A stretch of DNA of 64,000 nt from Toxoplasma gondii ME49 (taxonomy: Eukaryota; Apicomplexa; Conoidasida; Eucoccidiorida; Sarcocystidae). Positions 62,601-64,000 of this stretch are shown here, piece after piece; position 1 is the stretch's first letter, and each line of letters begins with the position of its first letter. The stretch covers positions 2,172,856-2,236,855 of the forward strand of contig NC_031480.1 of assembly GCF_000006565.2 (NCBI RefSeq), in the 5' to 3' direction. The notes under the pieces are model-generated. The model was not told where the DNA came from. It was given only the letters and a program-made list of their open reading frames with translations, and searched no databases. Made by a program: the position numbers and the translations under genes.

Positions 62601-64000
62601 TCAGTCGCCCGGCCATGCAATTAGACTTCTGCTACATACACATTCCACGACAGATACAACAAGATGATGAGGATGCCCTCGTCTTCTTGCACAATGATTC
62701 TGATCTTCCGGCGACTTACTCTTGGCAAGCAGTATCTCTAGCGGCAGCAGAAGGGAACACTTCCGCTTCATGCCCAGCAGCCGCGCCTTCATACATGAGT
62801 GTGTCGTACTCACAGGGCTCTGTCGGGGAACTAAAGCCTCTCGCAATTCGTTTCAGGCCCGAATCCGGGACCCTTGCCCCACGTAGCCACCAGGCAATTC
62901 GGCTCGACGTCGTGGCCCACAAAGTAGCCCCTCAGCTTCAGGCAGCTGCTGCGTGCTTCATCTCCGGTCTCCTCAATCCTCTGTACTTCAAAGTGGAGAC
63001 ACCCTGCAGGGGACTCCAGATGAAATTGGCCGTTCTCGATGAAACGAGGTGGAAACGAGGTCTCCTCCTAGAGCCGCAACAAAAAACTAATCATGGGTAC
63101 TCGACAGCTCCGGCTACGAGTATTCGTGCAAGCAACGACACGGCTCTGGTGGCCGAGCCTATGTCCGTCGATGAGGGTATTTCCAGATTCCGGAACCCTG
63201 CCGTATGTCTACCGGAGCTTTTGCCTGATTGTGACCAGCTTCACGCCGCTGGTCTCGCCTTGCCGAGACAGATTGAAATGAAGGATAGTTGGGAGGGATG
63301 CAATGGCCGTCCCATCATAATGGACCCAATTCGTATTGACGATCTGACTCCGGAAGAGCCAAAGCTCTTCTATCTGGTCCTCTCCAATGCCTGCTACATC
63401 CCGGCAACTTTCTGCATTTCAGCGGCGCGATTCGCAGCTGTACCCGTTGACTGCGGCACTCCAGAGCACGCGGTTAGGCAGGGAGAGGACACGAAGAGGA
63501 CAGCAACACTTCAAGTGAAGGAAACGCAGCTCCCAGGCGATGGTTTGTCTTTTCGCGAAATCCCAGCTGCTGTCCGTTCAATTCAGTCAAGAACCCAAAG
63601 AAGCATGCAAGAGCGTAGGAACACCATAGCCGCTTTGCCACCAACGCAAGAAGGTGCCGTTTACTGGTGCCATGAAGCAGGAGATGTGCGAGGCCTTCCC
63701 TTGGAAGTTGAGCGAGTATCAAGCAGACAGAACAAAGCAGCGATCGATGCAAATTACAACCTCAGACAGGTTTTGCATCGATATGTTAGCCACAGCATTA
63801 CATCTACCAGGGAGCCACCGTCATCGAAGGTCACTCCTCTCTTGAATTGCGATGCATTTTTTGGCGCGCCCGGTTATTTGTCCGCTGCTGGGCAGGAGCA
63901 CTGTGCAGCGGCCACCGAAAGAGAGCGGAGAGCTCTCCTCCTCCCGGAGGAAACGGATTCACGGTGATGACCTCACCTGCGGCTGGGCGTCTGCCAGCAC
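53698..64000 (+). CDS. ASH/MSP-domain axonemal protein, DLEC1 (CFAP81)/HYDIN-like, probably 3' partial
   Basis: Fourteen exons with matching phases: 53698-53908, 54694-54963, 55571-55790, 56111-56197, 56868-56959, 57422-58037, 58369-58632, 59118-59693, 60040-60234, 60332-60383, 60500-60828, 61246-61983, 62092-62259 and 62528-63963. Counted from the first internal ATG (53718), they encode about 1744 residues. Joined exons recreate repeated ASH (immunoglobulin-like) domains: IAPGLSAQ-VEVRFQPTSFDD; LPPLVDFGTCMVGEVPEVR-IPVRNEGG; CFGEVQ-VDGGVTERRMSLRNRS with LEPGATQEFIFSF; and YEPTLDFGVV-RAHSQARQ. An LxKLQRR-FLRNSR block precedes them. Such proteins are structural parts of motile axonemes; in coccidia only the male gamete is flagellated. 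The last frame meets TGA at 63965, but a GTGATG donor sits there and the domain looks unfinished, so continuation is likely. The exon ends at 54963, 60234 and 62259 are weakest. Confidence 0.78.
58143..58158. repeat. (AT)n microsatellite in an intron of the axonemal gene
   Basis: Short TATATA run inside the 58038-58368 intron. Confidence 0.8.

Overview
The window looks like nuclear DNA of a cyst-forming coccidian apicomplexan (Sarcocystidae: Toxoplasma, Hammondia, Neospora, Besnoitia or a relative). Three things suggest this. Genes are intron-rich with GT-AG introns of roughly 0.1-2.5 kb. Coding sequence is fairly GC-rich with very long disordered inserts, while non-coding DNA carries many (AT)n/(GTATAT)n microsatellites and frequent TGCATGC-type words. 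The peroxiredoxin at 31.65-32.24 kb is of the 196-residue coccidian 2-Cys type. I cannot fix the species by eye. All exon models below were built by hand from splice consensus, reading-frame phase and domain continuity; none has transcript support.

Layout from left to right. (1) 1-1500, minus: the 5' part of a gene joining a starch-binding-type carbohydrate module to a HAD phosphatase; it runs off the left edge. (2) 1501-7962: non-coding, except for a puzzling cluster of coding-like segments at 4.9-6.2 kb. (3) 7963-17662, plus: a two-exon gene for a ~3095-residue, mostly disordered protein with a probable PH-like domain interrupted by inserts and by the intron. (4) 19976-24383, minus: a seven-exon DHHC palmitoyltransferase. 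(5) 27639-28877, plus: a single-exon triple-KH RNA-binding protein. (6) 31650-32240, minus: 2-Cys peroxiredoxin. (7) 34576-35934, minus: a three-exon, 182-residue Cys-rich protein of unknown role. (8) 39018-48654, minus: the catalytic subunit of DNA polymerase alpha in eight exons, about 1916 residues. (9) 52181 to the right edge, plus: an acidic/helical open frame followed by a many-exon ASH/MSP-domain axonemal gene of the DLEC1 (CFAP81)/HYDIN kind, probably continuing past the window.

This is an ordinary eukaryotic gene neighbourhood with no operons or CRISPR. I recognised no convincing tRNA, rRNA or transposon. Genes are independent units: housekeeping (POLA1, peroxiredoxin), membrane trafficking/lipidation (DHHC), RNA regulation (KH), glucan metabolism (CBM-HAD) and the flagellum of the male gamete (DLEC1-like). 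The most interesting items are the CBM-HAD fusion, the insert-split PH-like domain, the unexplained coding-like cluster at 4.9-6.2 kb and the unrecognised 182-residue Cys-rich protein.
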